Source: Streptococcus sanguinis (GTDB lineage: Bacteria > Bacillota > Bacilli > Lactobacillales > Streptococcaceae). Taken from it: 64,000 bases of DNA. The translations under genes were made by a program, and so were the position numbers. The DNA lies in the NCBI RefSeq assembly GCF_013343115.1, contig NZ_CP054570.1, positions 2,230,501-2,294,500 of the forward strand, given 5' to 3'. The number at the start of each line of letters is the position of its first letter. Positions within the stretch are counted from its first letter, which is position 1. The notes under the pieces were generated by a model that worked only from the letters and a program-made list of their open reading frames with translations, did no database searches and was not told the origin of the DNA. This document shows, one piece after another, positions 36,147 through 45,866 of the stretch.

Positions 36147-38342
36147 ATGATTTTAAGGGAAGAGAAGTTTGAAACTGCTCCGGCGATTTATGTGGAGAAG
36201 CGGGATGGCCGCAGAGTGGCTTTTGATGTGTCAAAGATTTATAAGGCTATGGTGCGGGCAGCTCAGGAAGTCGGTCCGTTGAATCCGATGCTGGAAGCCA
36301 AGCTGGAAGCTATCACAGACCGCATTGTGGCAGAAATCAGCAGTCGCTTCGCTAAGTATGTCAAAATCTATGAGATTCAGAACATCGTTGAGCATGAGCT
36401 TTTGAATGCCAAGGAATATGCCATTGCAGAGAACTACATCACTTACCGCACCCAACGGGATTTTGAGCGTTCAAAAGCGACTGATATCAACTTTACCATT
36501 GACAAGCTCCTCAACAAAGATCGCACGGTGGTCAATGAGAATGCCAATAAGGACAGCGATGTTTTCAATACCCAGCGGGATTTGACAGCTGGGATTGTTG
36601 GCAAATCCATCGGCCTTAAGATGCTGCCGCCTCATGTGGCCAACGCCCACCAGAAGGGGGATATCCACTACCATGATTTGGACTACAGCCCTTATACGCC
36701 TATGACTAACTGCTGTCTAATTGACTTTGACGGCATGCTGAAAAATGGCTTCAAGATTGGGAATGCAGAAGTAGAGAGTCCCAAGTCTATTCAGACTGCG
36801 ACAGCGCAAATCTCGCAGATTATTGCCAATGTAGCTTCCAGCCAGTACGGTGGCTGTTCGGCCGATCGGATTGACGAGGTCTTGGCGCCCTATGCTGAGC
36901 TTAATTATCAAAAGCATCTCAAGGATGCGGAGCAATGGGTTTTGCCGGATAAGCAGGAAGAATACGCCTGGGCAAAGACCAAGAAGGACATCTACGATGC
37001 CATGCAGTCGCTAGAGTATGAGATTAATACTCTCTTTACCTCTAATGGTCAGACTCCTTTTACTTCGCTAGGCTTTGGTCTGGGAACCAATCGTTTTGAG
37101 CGGGAAATTCAGAAGGCCATTCTCAATATCCGTATCAAGGGACTGGGAAGTGAGCACCGCACAGCAATTTTCCCTAAGCTGATTTTCACCCTTAAGCGTG
37201 GGCTCAATCTCGAGCCGGGAACGCCTAACTATGACATCAAAGAACTGGCTCTGGAGTGTGCCACTAAGCGCATGTATCCAGATGTGCTTTCCTATGACAA
37301 GATTATCGACTTAACTGGATCGTTCAAGGTACCGATGGGCTGCCGTTCTTTCCTACAAGGCTGGAAGGATGAAAATGGCCAGGAAGTCAACTCCGGCCGT
37401 ATGAATCTAGGTGTCGTTACTGTCAATCTGCCACGGATTGCCCTTGAATCCGAGGGGGATTTGGATAAATTCTGGGAACTTTTTAACGAGCGGATGAATA
37501 TCGCTGAAGATGCTTTGGTCTACCGTGTGGAGCGGACCAAGGAAGCCAGTCCAGCCAATGCACCGATTCTTTATCAGTATGGGGCTTTTGGCCAACGCTT
37601 GGGCAAGTATGATCAGGTAGACCAGCTCTTTACTCACCGTCGTGCAACGGTGTCCCTAGGCTATATCGGCCTGTATGAAGTGGCAGCAGTCTTTTATGGC
37701 GGTAATTGGGAGACCAATCCTGAAGCCAAGGACTTTACAGTTGCCATTGTCAAAGATATGAAGCGCCGGGTGGAAGAGTGGTCCGAGCAGTATGACTATC
37801 ATTTCTCTGTTTACTCGACGCCATCTGAAAGTCTGACTGACCGTTTCTGTCGCTTGGATACAGAGAAGTTTGGGGTCGTTCCGGATATTACTGACAAGGA
37901 ATATTATACGAACTCCTTCCACTACGATGTGCGTAAGAATCCAACGCCTTTTGAAAAGCTGGACTTTGAGAAGATTTATCCTGAAGTGGGGGCCTCAGGT
38001 GGCTTTATCCATTACTGTGAATACCCTGTTCTGCAACAAAATCCAAAAGCGTTGGAAGCTGTCTGGGACTATGCTTATGACCGAGTTGGTTACTTAGGAA
38101 CAAATACGCCAATTGACCGCTGTTACAAGTGTAACTTTGAGGGAGATTTCACGCCGACCGAGCGGGGCTTCACCTGTCCAAACTGCGGCAACAGCGATCC
38201 CAAGATGGTCGATGTGGTCAAGCGGACCTGCGGTTACTTAGGAAATCCGCAAGCCCGTCCAATGGTCAACGGCCGACACAAGGAAATATCAGCTCGGGTC
38301 AAGCACATGAATGGCTCGACTATTAAGTACGAAGGAAATTAA
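36147..38342 (+). CDS. nrdD: Anaerobic ribonucleoside-triphosphate reductase
   Basis: Class III ribonucleotide reductase making dNTPs without oxygen, 731 residues from ATG 36147 (an adjacent GTG at 36144 is nearer to AAAGGA). The ATP-cone occupies about 10-100 (VEKRDGRRVAFDVSKIYKAM). The C-terminal zinc ribbon is CYKCNFEGDFTPTERGFTCPNC and the glycyl radical is G696 in TCGYLGNP. NrdG, which installs the radical, is encoded 1.2 kb downstream. NrdR-type control is suggested by the upstream boxes. Confidence 0.96.
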   Translation: MILREEKFETAPAIYVEKRDGRRVAFDVSKIYKAMVRAAQEVGPLNPMLEAKLEAITDRIVAEISSRFAKYVKIYEIQNIVEHELLNAKEYAIAENYITYRTQRDFERSKATDINFTIDKLLNKDRTVVNENANKDSDVFNTQRDLTAGIVGKSIGLKMLPPHVANAHQKGDIHYHDLDYSPYTPMTNCCLIDFDGMLKNGFKIGNAEVESPKSIQTATAQISQIIANVASSQYGGCSADRIDEVLAPYAELNYQKHLKDAEQWVLPDKQEEYAWAKTKKDIYDAMQSLEYEINTLFTSNGQTPFTSLGFGLGTNRFEREIQKAILNIRIKGLGSEHRTAIFPKLIFTLKRGLNLEPGTPNYDIKELALECATKRMYPDVLSYDKIIDLTGSFKVPMGCRSFLQGWKDENGQEVNSGRMNLGVVTVNLPRIALESEGDLDKFWELFNERMNIAEDALVYRVERTKEASPANAPILYQYGAFGQRLGKYDQVDQLFTHRRATVSLGYIGLYEVAAVFYGGNWETNPEAKDFTVAIVKDMKRRVEEWSEQYDYHFSVYSTPSESLTDRFCRLDTEKFGVVPDITDKEYYTNSFHYDVRKNPTPFEKLDFEKIYPEVGASGGFIHYCEYPVLQQNPKALEAVWDYAYDRVGYLGTNTPIDRCYKCNFEGDFTPTERGFTCPNCGNSDPKMVDVVKRTCGYLGNPQARPMVNGRHKEISARVKHMNGSTIKYEGN

Positions 38343-38343
38343 G

Positions 38344-38484
38344 ATGGGAAAGTATCAATTGGACGACAAAGGAAAGGCTCAGGTGCAGCGTTTCCATGAA
38401 AAACATTCGCAGGGTGGCAGCGGCAAAAAAGAACGATTGGCCAAACTGCGTCAGCAATTTTTAGAAAAAAACAAGAAGCAATAG
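38344..38484 (+). CDS. Small basic protein between nrdD and GNAT gene
   Basis: 46-residue frame starting one base after the nrdD stop, with the A/G-rich end of nrdD (AAGGAAATTAAG) as ribosome binding site. Product is Lys/Gln-rich: MGKYQLDDKGKAQVQRFHEK at the start and RQQFLEKNKKQ at the end. Small proteins of this kind follow nrdD in streptococci. No function is known to me. Confidence 0.75.
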   Translation: MGKYQLDDKGKAQVQRFHEKHSQGGSGKKERLAKLRQQFLEKNKKQ

Positions 38485-38536
38485 AAGTCAGAGTGGGGCG
38501 CAAGGCGGTCTCACTCTCTTCGTATCAGGGGGCACT

Positions 38537-39034
38537 ATGGAGCTAAGACGACCGAAACTAGAAGACAAGGAAAAGATTTTAGAGATGCTGGCTGACTTTG
38601 AAGCGGCTGGTAGCCGACAGGATGGCTTCTTTGGCGGAGCGGATTTTGTCTACGAGGACTGGCTGGAGACTATTCAGCTAGCTGAGGCAGGTCTAGGCTT
38701 GCCGCAAGGTTTTGTGCCTTACATCCAACTAATCTCTTTTGCTGCGGATGGTCAGGCTGTAGGCTTTCTCAATCTGCGCTTGCGGCTCAATGACTATTTG
38801 CTCCAAGAAGGCGGGCATATCGGTTACAGTATCCGTCCCTCTGCGCGTGGGAAAGGATTGGCCAAAGAGCAGCTGCGACAAGGCTTACAAGTAGCCAAAA
38901 GTAAAAATATTAAACAAGTCCTAGTGACTTGCGATAGTGATAATGCTGCCAGTCGAGCAGTGATTCTGGCTAATGGCGGAGCTTTAGAGGATATTCGAGG
39001 CGGGAAAGAGCGCTACTGGATTGATGTCAATTAA
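38537..39034 (+). CDS. GNAT family N-acetyltransferase
   Basis: 165-residue acetyl-CoA-dependent acyltransferase. The acetyl-CoA site motif is GHIGYSIRPSARGKGLAKEQL (near 93-113) and the C-terminal strand ends GGKERYWIDV. It is followed after 9 nt by a close paralogue that is interrupted. Substrate unknown; it sits inside the nrdD-nrdG operon without an obvious link to nucleotide reduction. Confidence 0.92.
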   Translation: MELRRPKLEDKEKILEMLADFEAAGSRQDGFFGGADFVYEDWLETIQLAEAGLGLPQGFVPYIQLISFAADGQAVGFLNLRLRLNDYLLQEGGHIGYSIRPSARGKGLAKEQLRQGLQVAKSKNIKQVLVTCDSDNAASRAVILANGGALEDIRGGKERYWIDVN

Positions 39035-39043
39035 GGAGGGAGC

Positions 39044-39589
39044 ATGGAGCTAAGACGACCAACTTTGAAAGATAAAGACGCTATTTTAGAGATGATTGCG
39101 GAGTTTGATGCAGCAAAATCCTATATGCATGGTGGCATGGGCTCCGCTTGGAAGCGAGCAAAGGATTATGAGGATTGGTTAAAGATTGTAGAGCAGCAGG
39201 AGGCTGCTGCCAATTTGCCAGCAGGTTAGGTTCCTGCCATCCAATTTTTGTCCTTTGATGAGACTGGCTTTCCTTTGGGATTTTTAGCCCTGCGCCTATC
39301 CTTGAATGACAAATTATTTGTGGAGGGTGGGCATATTGGCTATTCTATCCGGCCCAGTCAACGCAGAAAGGGATTGGCCAAGTTGCAGCTAGAGCTAGGA
39401 CTAGCAGAGGCTCGAAAGCAAGGACTGGAACGAGTGCTGATTACCTGCGATGAAGACAACGAAGCCAGTCGTCGCACCATTCTCTCTGCTGGCGGTGTTT
39501 ACGAAAATACAATCGACAGAAGTCAGCGCTACTGGATTGATTTGGAGGATGAAGATGAACAATCCCAAACCTCAAGAATGGAAAAGTGA
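39044..39589 (+). pseudogene. GNAT acetyltransferase paralogue broken by an in-frame amber codon
   Basis: One continuous 181-codon frame homologous to the preceding gene (both begin MELRRP, share LKDK/LEDK...ILEM and the GHIGYSIRPS motif) except for TAG at 39227-39229. The paralogue reads LPQGFVPYIQ where this reads LPAG-stop-VPAIQ; a TGG to TAG change would explain it. Both halves otherwise keep full domain homology and the acetyl-CoA motif is intact in the second half. The end overlaps nrdG by 35 bases. It could be an inactive allele, a recoded stop, or a sequencing error. Confidence 0.85.
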
Positions 39590-40154
39590 GGAGCTGAGTA
39601 AAGGGCGAATTATTGACTATAAGGCCTTTAACTTTGTGGATGGCGAAGGTGTCCGTAACTCCCTCTATGTCAGTGGCTGTATGTTCCACTGTGAGGGCTG
39701 CTATAATGCAGCAACTTGGTCTTTCAACGCCGGCATTCCTTATACCCAAGAACTGGAGGAGCAGATTATGAAAGACTTGGCGGAACCCTATGTGCAGGGG
39801 CTGACCCTCCTAGGCGGCGAGCCTTTTCTCAATACAGGCATTCTCCTGCCCTTGGTCAAGCGGATTCGGAGAGAGCTTCCAGACAAGGATATCTGGTCTT
39901 GGACGGGCTACACCTGGGAGGAGATGATGCTGGAAACGGAGGATAAGCTGGAGCTGCTGAGTTTGATTGATATTCTAGTGGACGGCCGTTTTGACCTTAC
40001 CAAGAAGAATCTCATGCTGCAGTTCCGTGGTTCTTCTAATCAGCGCATCATTGATGTGCAGAAGTCCCTTCAGTCAGGCCAGGTAGTCATCTGGGACAAG
40101 CTGAATGATGGCCTCCAAGCCTATGAGCAAGTTGACAGGGATAAGATGCTTTAA
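39555..40154 (+). CDS. nrdG: Anaerobic ribonucleotide reductase-activating protein
   Basis: Radical SAM enzyme that generates the glycyl radical on NrdD, 199 residues. The cluster motif C42-x3-C46-x2-C49 is CMFHCEGCYN, followed by the SAM-binding TLLGGEPFLN near 94. ATG 39555 is preceded by GGAGG (39544-39548), so the coding region starts inside the broken GNAT gene, showing that the two are read from one mRNA. Confidence 0.96.
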   Translation: MNNPKPQEWKSEELSKGRIIDYKAFNFVDGEGVRNSLYVSGCMFHCEGCYNAATWSFNAGIPYTQELEEQIMKDLAEPYVQGLTLLGGEPFLNTGILLPLVKRIRRELPDKDIWSWTGYTWEEMMLETEDKLELLSLIDILVDGRFDLTKKNLMLQFRGSSNQRIIDVQKSLQSGQVVIWDKLNDGLQAYEQVDRDKML

Positions 40155-40175
40155 AAAATAAGCAAAATACTGATA

Positions 40176-40201
40176 TAAAAGAGGTTTTGCCTCTTTTTTC
40201 T
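40176..40201 (+). terminator. nrdG operon terminator
   Basis: AAAAGAGG / CCTCTTTTTT stem with a short loop (TTTTG), 22 bases after the nrdG stop. Confidence 0.85.
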
Positions 40202-40305
40202 ATTGTCAAAAACGGTATAAAATATTGGCTTTTCGAGAAGAAAGAAAGAATTTACCGAAAATTAATACAGACTGTCCTTTTTTGTCAACAAATTTTGGGA
40301 AAAAC

Positions 40306-40355
40306 TAAAATATTTTTAAATATTTTAGTGTATCATAATGCATTTATGATATAAT
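40306..40355 (+). promoter_or_regulatory. Capsule-type locus promoter with two palindromes
   Basis: Extended -10 TG-A-TATAAT at 40347-40355 without a clear -35. Overlapping it is the inverted repeat TATCATAA (40331-40338) / TTATGATA (40344-40351). Just upstream is TAAAATATTT (40306-40315) / AAATATTTTA (40318-40327). The arrangement suggests a regulated promoter for wzg and the downstream polysaccharide genes. Confidence 0.6.
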
Positions 40356-40394
40356 AAAATGTATTTATATCTCAGGGGAGAAAAAGGGAGAATT

Positions 40395-41867
40395 ATGAAT
40401 CAACATAGGAGAAATGTGCCTGCTTCTAAAAAGGGGAAGAAGCTGAGGCTCTTTAATGCAGCTTTACTGACATTGGTAAGCTTGGTTTCAGGTTTGCTGG
40501 TTTTTTCTATATTTAAAAATAATGTTCTGGCGTTTCATCACCTGAACCTTATTTTGTCTGCTCTTTTGGCGGCTGTTATTTTACTGGCAGCCTTCTTTGT
40601 ATGGAAAAATAAGTTCAAAGTCCTGACAACCTTACTTTTGCTTGTGACTTTGCTGGTATCTTCAGGAGCCATGTACGGGGTCAAGGAGCTGATGGACTTA
40701 TCTAGAGGTGTGAACTCCACTTCAAATTACTCTGAAATTGAAATGGCCGTTTATGTCCGGACAGACAGCGATAAATCAGATGTAACTCAGCTGCAGAAGC
40801 TTACGGCTCCGACTGAAAATGGAGACAAGGACAATGTGACAGCTCTTCTGGAGCACATCAAGAAGACTAAAAAGACAGAACTCACAGTGGAAAACAGCTC
40901 GTCTTATATCGCAGCCTACAAGGCCCTCATCAATCAAGAGACTGAGGCCATTGCCCTCAATAGCTCGTTTGGAGACATGCTGGCTTCTCATGATGCTGAC
41001 TATGCTTCAAAGATAAAGAAAATCTATACTTATAAAATCACCCGTCAAGTAGAGACAGGCAAGCGCAGGGATGATGCCAATGCAGATGTCTTCAATATCT
41101 ATGTCAGCGGTATTGACACCTATGGCTCGATTTCATCTGTCTCTCGCTCAGATGTCAATATCATCATGACGGTCAATCGCAAGACCAAGAAAGTCCTCTT
41201 GACTACAACTCCTCGTGATTCTTATGTGGCGATTGCAGATGGAGGAGGCGGACAGATGGACAAGCTGACTCATGCAGGGATTTACGGAGTAGATGCTTCT
41301 GTCCACACTCTGGAAAATCTTTACGGCATTCGCATTGACTACTATGTTCGTCTGAATTTCTCTTCTTTCCTCAAGCTGGTAGACCTGCTGGGTGGGATTG
41401 ATGTTGAAAATGACCAAGAATTTACCAGCCGACACGGCAATCATCATTTCCCAGTAGGGAAAGTCCATATGAACTCAGATCAGGCACTAGGCTTTGTTCG
41501 CGAGCGTTACTCTCTTCAGGGGGGCGACAATGACCGCGGAAAAAACCAAGAAAAGGTTATCGAAGCAGTCATTAAAAAGCTGACTTCAACCAGTGCTTTG
41601 AAGAACTACAACGAGATTATTTCCGGCTTGCAGGACTCTATCCAGACCAATATGGAGCTGCCTGTTCTTATGAATCTGGTCAATACCCAGCTGGAGTCAG
41701 GTGGAAGCTATCAGGTTCAGTCACAAGCTATCAGCGGAAACGGACGCATGGATTTACCATCCTATGCTATGCCAGATTTCAATCTCTACATGATGGAAAT
41801 CCAGCCAGAAAGCCTTGACAATGCTAAGGCAGCGATTCAGCAGGTAATGGAAGGGAAAACACCATGA
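40395..41867 (+). CDS. wzg: LytR-CpsA-Psr family wall polymer ligase/regulator
   Basis: 490 residues; ATG 40395 follows GGGAGAATT. An N-terminal cytoplasmic Lys-rich stretch precedes three membrane helices (about 18-38, 45-65, 75-95), an accessory domain, and the LCP domain from about 230 ([40 protein letters not shown], then [20 protein letters not shown]). LCP enzymes attach undecaprenyl-linked polysaccharides to peptidoglycan. It is the first gene of the wzg-wzh-wzd-wze set (cpsA-D). Confidence 0.95.
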   Translation: MNQHRRNVPASKKGKKLRLFNAALLTLVSLVSGLLVFSIFKNNVLAFHHLNLILSALLAAVILLAAFFVWKNKFKVLTTLLLLVTLLVSSGAMYGVKELMDLSRGVNSTSNYSEIEMAVYVRTDSDKSDVTQLQKLTAPTENGDKDNVTALLEHIKKTKKTELTVENSSSYIAAYKALINQETEAIALNSSFGDMLASHDADYASKIKKIYTYKITRQVETGKRRDDANADVFNIYVSGIDTYGSISSVSRSDVNIIMTVNRKTKKVLLTTTPRDSYVAIADGGGGQMDKLTHAGIYGVDASVHTLENLYGIRIDYYVRLNFSSFLKLVDLLGGIDVENDQEFTSRHGNHHFPVGKVHMNSDQALGFVRERYSLQGGDNDRGKNQEKVIEAVIKKLTSTSALKNYNEIISGLQDSIQTNMELPVLMNLVNTQLESGGSYQVQSQAISGNGRMDLPSYAMPDFNLYMMEIQPESLDNAKAAIQQVMEGKTP

Positions 41868-42595
41868 TTGACATCCATTCTCATATTATCTTTGATGTGG
41901 ACGATGGCCCTAAGAATTTTGAGGATTCCAAAAAACTGCTGGAGGAAAGCTATCGACAGGGAGTTCGGACCATCATTTCTACCTCTCATCGCAGAAAGGG
42001 TATGTTTGAAACGCCTGAAGAGACCATTAGCTCTAACTTTAAAATAGTAAAAGAACTGGCAGAGCTTGTAGCGCCTGACTTGACGGTTCTCTATGGGGCA
42101 GAGATTTACTACACCAGCGATGTGGCGGATAAGTTGGAAAAGGGAATTTTCCCCAGTCTAGCTGGCACACGCTATGTGCTGATTGAGTTTAGCATGGCGA
42201 CGCCCTATAAGGACATCCATAAAGGCTTAGCTCAAATTCTGCGCTTAGGTCTAACACCGGTCCTTGCTCATATTGAGCGTTATCACTGCCTGGAAAATGA
42301 TGAAAAGAAGGTGCAGGAACTCATTAATATGGGCTGCTATACTCAGATTAATAGCTCCAGTGTTCTAAGGCCTAAGCTGCTTAGAGACTCGCATAAATTT
42401 ATGAAAAAACGGGCTCAATTCTTTTTGGAGAAGGACTTGGTCCACTTTGTTGCCAGCGACATGCACAATCTAAGCCAGAGACCGCCCTTTATGAAAGAGG
42501 CCTTTGACATCGTCGCTAAGAAATACGGTTCCCGCCGGGCAGAGGCCCTCTTTGGCGGCAACCAAGCATTATTATTGAAAAATGAATTGATTTAG
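41864..42595 (+). CDS. wzh: Tyrosine-protein phosphatase Wzh/CpsB
   Basis: 243-residue Mn-dependent PHP-type phosphatase that dephosphorylates the tyrosine kinase Wze. Metal ligands are visible in [15 protein letters not shown] (1-15), STSHRRKGM near 41, GAEIYYT near 78, and the C-terminal FVASDMHN near 198. Overlaps wzg by 4 bases. Confidence 0.95.
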   Translation: MIDIHSHIIFDVDDGPKNFEDSKKLLEESYRQGVRTIISTSHRRKGMFETPEETISSNFKIVKELAELVAPDLTVLYGAEIYYTSDVADKLEKGIFPSLAGTRYVLIEFSMATPYKDIHKGLAQILRLGLTPVLAHIERYHCLENDEKKVQELINMGCYTQINSSSVLRPKLLRDSHKFMKKRAQFFLEKDLVHFVASDMHNLSQRPPFMKEAFDIVAKKYGSRRAEALFGGNQALLLKNELI

Positions 42596-42602
42596 GGGAA
42601 AA

Positions 42603-43298
42603 ATGGAAAAACAAGAAAAGCAAATCGTAGAAATCGATATTCTGTCCTTGCTGAGAGCCTTATGGCTGAAAAAGTTCACCATCGTATTGGGAGCGGTGCT
42701 CTTTTCTTTGCTGGCTTTTGGCTACAGCGTCTTTATTGCTAAGAAAATGTATCAGAGCACCACACGCATCTATGTGGTTAGCCGTCAGAATGAAACGCAG
42801 GCAGCTTTGACTAATCAGGACCTGCAGGCGGGGTCTTACCTCGTTAAGGACTTTAAGGAAATCATTCTGTCGCAGGCGGTTCTGTCACAGGCAATTAGTG
42901 AGTTGAAACTGCAAACGTCACCAAGAGAGCTGACGCGTCACATCACCGTTTCCGTTCCGGCGGATACTCGTATCGTTTCGATTACAGTTAAGGATGACAA
43001 TCCAGAGGAAGCGGCTCGCATTGCCAATGCCTTTCGTAATATCGCCGCTGAGAAAATCATCGAGGTGACAAAAGTTTCTGATGTGACAACTTTGGAAGAA
43101 GCAACAGTCCCAGCAGAGCCTTCTTCACCAAATATTCGGCGTAATGTTATCTTAGGATTTTTAGGGGGCAGCGTCCTGATGTCGATCTTTATCATCGCTG
43201 TCGAAATCCTGGATGATCGGGTGAAGAAGCCAGAGGACATTGAAGAAGTTATGGGCTTGACGCTATTGGGCGTTATCCCAGATATGAACAGAATGTAA
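42603..43298 (+). CDS. wzd: Chain-length determinant / kinase modulator Wzd/CpsC
   Basis: 231 residues with two membrane helices (about 25-47 and 178-198) flanking an external Wzz domain. The cytoplasmic C-terminal end (DDRVKKPEDIEEVMGLTLLGVIP) contacts and activates the separate tyrosine kinase, as in Gram-positive split BY-kinases. It lies between phosphatase and kinase genes. Confidence 0.94.
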   Translation: MEKQEKQIVEIDILSLLRALWLKKFTIVLGAVLFSLLAFGYSVFIAKKMYQSTTRIYVVSRQNETQAALTNQDLQAGSYLVKDFKEIILSQAVLSQAISELKLQTSPRELTRHITVSVPADTRIVSITVKDDNPEEAARIANAFRNIAAEKIIEVTKVSDVTTLEEATVPAEPSSPNIRRNVILGFLGGSVLMSIFIIAVEILDDRVKKPEDIEEVMGLTLLGVIPDMNRM

Positions 43299-43308
43299 GG
43301 GAGAGAAA

Positions 43309-44007
43309 ATGGCAACCTTAGAATTAGTTAGGAAAAAAAGGAACCTTGTCAAACTAACCGAGGAATACTACAATGCTCTAAGTACTAATGTACAGCTGAG
43401 TGGCGCCAATATCAAAATGGTCGAAATAAGCTCGGTGACGGCAAATGAAGGAAAGTCTACAACCTCAGTGAACCTCGCAGCCGCCTTTGCCAGAGCTGGT
43501 CACAAGACCTTGATGATCGATGCGGATATCCGCAACTCAGTCATGTCAGGTGTGTTTAGCAGTCAGAGAAAAGTATCAGGACTGACGGACTATCTGTCAG
43601 GACAGGCTGCCCTGCACGAAGTCATCAACGATACAGATCTGGAAAATCTGGATGTGATCTTATCTGGTCCAGTATCACCTAATCCGACGGGGCTTTTGCA
43701 AAGCAAGCAGTTTGATGCGCTTTTGACTGATTTACGTGTTCGTTATGACTATATCATTGTGGATACTTCACCGATTGGTCTGGTCATTGATGCGGCTATC
43801 ATCGCTCAGAAATGCGATGCCAGCTTCTTGGTGACACAAGCAGGCCATATCAAACGAAAAGCAGTCATGAAAGCTAAAGAGCAGTTGGAACAAACGGGAA
43901 CTCCTTTTTTGGGTGTTGTCCTCAATAAATATAACATTGATTTGGAACGCTATGGCGCCTACGGAACTTATGGGGGATATGGCAGCTATGGCAATTATGG
44001 GAAATAA
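43309..44007 (+). CDS. wze: Tyrosine-protein kinase Wze/CpsD
   Basis: 232-residue BY-kinase. Walker A is TANEGKSTTSVNLA (about 43-56), Walker A' LMIDADIR near 72, Walker B VDTSPIG near 145. The autophosphorylated tail is a Tyr-Gly cluster, ERYGAYGTYGGYGSYGNYGK, with six tyrosines. Controls assembly of the surface polysaccharide together with Wzd and Wzh. Confidence 0.96.
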   Translation: MATLELVRKKRNLVKLTEEYYNALSTNVQLSGANIKMVEISSVTANEGKSTTSVNLAAAFARAGHKTLMIDADIRNSVMSGVFSSQRKVSGLTDYLSGQAALHEVINDTDLENLDVILSGPVSPNPTGLLQSKQFDALLTDLRVRYDYIIVDTSPIGLVIDAAIIAQKCDASFLVTQAGHIKRKAVMKAKEQLEQTGTPFLGVVLNKYNIDLERYGAYGTYGGYGSYGNYGK

Positions 44008-44048
44008 TAGGGATTAAAGAGTTTTAGGATAATTGGGAGATTAGGAAC

Positions 44049-45851
44049 ATGACAAGAGCGAGAAAAAGAGTCATCTTAATTATTGTTGATATTATTTTGC
44101 TCAGTATAAGTCAGGGGATTTCAAAATTCTTCTTAGCAAAATATGTCGGGATAACGGATTTATCTTTTGTCTCTATTTTAATGGGGATTATTGTACTGTA
44201 TTTGACATTTGCAACACTGTCGAATGTCTTTTCTACCATTACAAGGTATACAGATTACAAAACAATGTTTCGAGTGGGAGGCTCAATTTTGGGAGCTTAC
44301 TCAATTGTATACATTGCAGAGAAAATTTTTTATGAATCTACAAACAGTAGATATATTGTCCTTTCTATGCTGCTATCATTTTTGTTGGTTATTGCTTCAA
44401 GGCTGACTTGGCGGGAGATTCATGAATTCGTGCAGCACCCGTCAGCCTTACTGGGTAAGAAAGTAGATGGGACGAAGACCCTTGTTGTTGGTTCAGGGGA
44501 TGGTGCTAGTCTCTTTATCAAGACAGCCCAGCAAAAATCAAAAGATTTAAAGATTGTTGCGATTGTAGATGATGATAAGAATAAGCAAAATACCTATCTT
44601 CATGGAGTAAAAGTTGTAGGAACAACCGAGCAGATACCTGAAATTGTGGGAAATTATGAAGTCGAACAAATTGTCATTGCCATTCCTTCATTGGCTCCGG
44701 ATGATTACGAGCGAATCGTAGAGTACTGCCAACAAACGGAGGTCAAGGTCAATGCCATGCCTAAGTATGAACAGGTGATTACGGGGAAACTATCTGTCAG
44801 CAAACTTCAGGAAATTGATATTGCAGATCTGTTAGGGCGTAAAGAAGTTAAGCTGGATCAGCAAAGTTTGAAGTCCAATATTAAATGCAAGACAGTGCTT
44901 GTTACAGGGGCTGGTGGTTCTATCGGCTCGGAACTTTGCCGTCAGATTGCTCAATTCTGCCCAGCTAGGCTCCTGCTTCTAGGTCATGGAGAAAATTCAA
45001 TTTATTTGATTCACAAGGAGCTGTCAAGCCGTTATAAAGATGATATTGAGCTGATTCCAATCATTGCAGATATTCAAGATAGAGAGAGGATTTTCCATAT
45101 TATGGAAACCTATCGCCCTGATCGAGTGTATCATGCAGCAGCTCATAAGCATGTTCCTTTGATGGAGTACAATCCAACAGAAGCGGTCAAAAACAATATC
45201 TATGGTACACGAAATGTAGCAGAAGCAGCAAAGGCAGCTGGCGTCGCGAAATTTGTCATGATTTCTACAGATAAGGCAGTCAACCCGCCTAATGTTATGG
45301 GGGCAACTAAGCGTGTAGCAGAAATGGTCGTAACCAGTTTAAATGAAGAAGGAAAGACTCTTTTCTCAGCTGTCCGCTTTGGGAATGTTTTGGGCAGCCG
45401 AGGTAGTGTTGTTCCTTTGTTCAAGGAGCAGATTGCCAAGGGAGGTCCAATCACCGTGACGGACTTTCGAATGACACGCTATTTCATGACGATACCAGAA
45501 GCCAGCCGCTTGGTGATTCAGGCTGGGGCCTTGATGCAAGGGGGAGAGGTTTTTGTCTTGGATATGGGCGAGCCTGTGAAAATTTTGGACTTGGCTAAAA
45601 AGATGATCACACTCAGTGGCCATACTGAAGAGGAGATTCAGATTCAGGAAGCAGGCATTCGACCGGGCGAAAAGCTTTATGAAGAGCTCTTGTCTGCCAA
45701 GGAAAAGGTCAATGATCAAGTCTATGAAAAGATTTTTGTAGGGAATGTTCAGTCGTTGCCCAAGACAGAGGTGGATTCCTATGTGGACTCTCTTCTGTCT
45801 CTTGGTGCAAATGACCTCAAGGACAGCTTGGTAAAGTTTGCACAGCAATAA
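44049..45851 (+). CDS. Membrane-bound UDP-N-acetylhexosamine 4,6-dehydratase (CapD/WbpM/PglF type)
   Basis: 600 residues. Four N-terminal helices (within 8-120), a first nucleotide-binding domain (about 140-260), and a C-terminal SDR domain from about 280. The second Rossmann motif is TGAGGSIGSEL; the active site is STDKAVNPPNVMGATKR, with Met in place of the usual SDR Tyr, as in WbpM/PglF dehydratases. This predicts UDP-4-keto-6-deoxy-GlcNAc as product, feeding the reductase-like gene at 46479. The 41-bp gap before it contains a TTTAGGATAATTGGG element repeated elsewhere in the locus. Confidence 0.9.
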   Translation: MTRARKRVILIIVDIILLSISQGISKFFLAKYVGITDLSFVSILMGIIVLYLTFATLSNVFSTITRYTDYKTMFRVGGSILGAYSIVYIAEKIFYESTNSRYIVLSMLLSFLLVIASRLTWREIHEFVQHPSALLGKKVDGTKTLVVGSGDGASLFIKTAQQKSKDLKIVAIVDDDKNKQNTYLHGVKVVGTTEQIPEIVGNYEVEQIVIAIPSLAPDDYERIVEYCQQTEVKVNAMPKYEQVITGKLSVSKLQEIDIADLLGRKEVKLDQQSLKSNIKCKTVLVTGAGGSIGSELCRQIAQFCPARLLLLGHGENSIYLIHKELSSRYKDDIELIPIIADIQDRERIFHIMETYRPDRVYHAAAHKHVPLMEYNPTEAVKNNIYGTRNVAEAAKAAGVAKFVMISTDKAVNPPNVMGATKRVAEMVVTSLNEEGKTLFSAVRFGNVLGSRGSVVPLFKEQIAKGGPITVTDFRMTRYFMTIPEASRLVIQAGALMQGGEVFVLDMGEPVKILDLAKKMITLSGHTEEEIQIQEAGIRPGEKLYEELLSAKEKVNDQVYEKIFVGNVQSLPKTEVDSYVDSLLSLGANDLKDSLVKFAQQ

Positions 45852-45866
45852 GTTTTTAGGATAATC

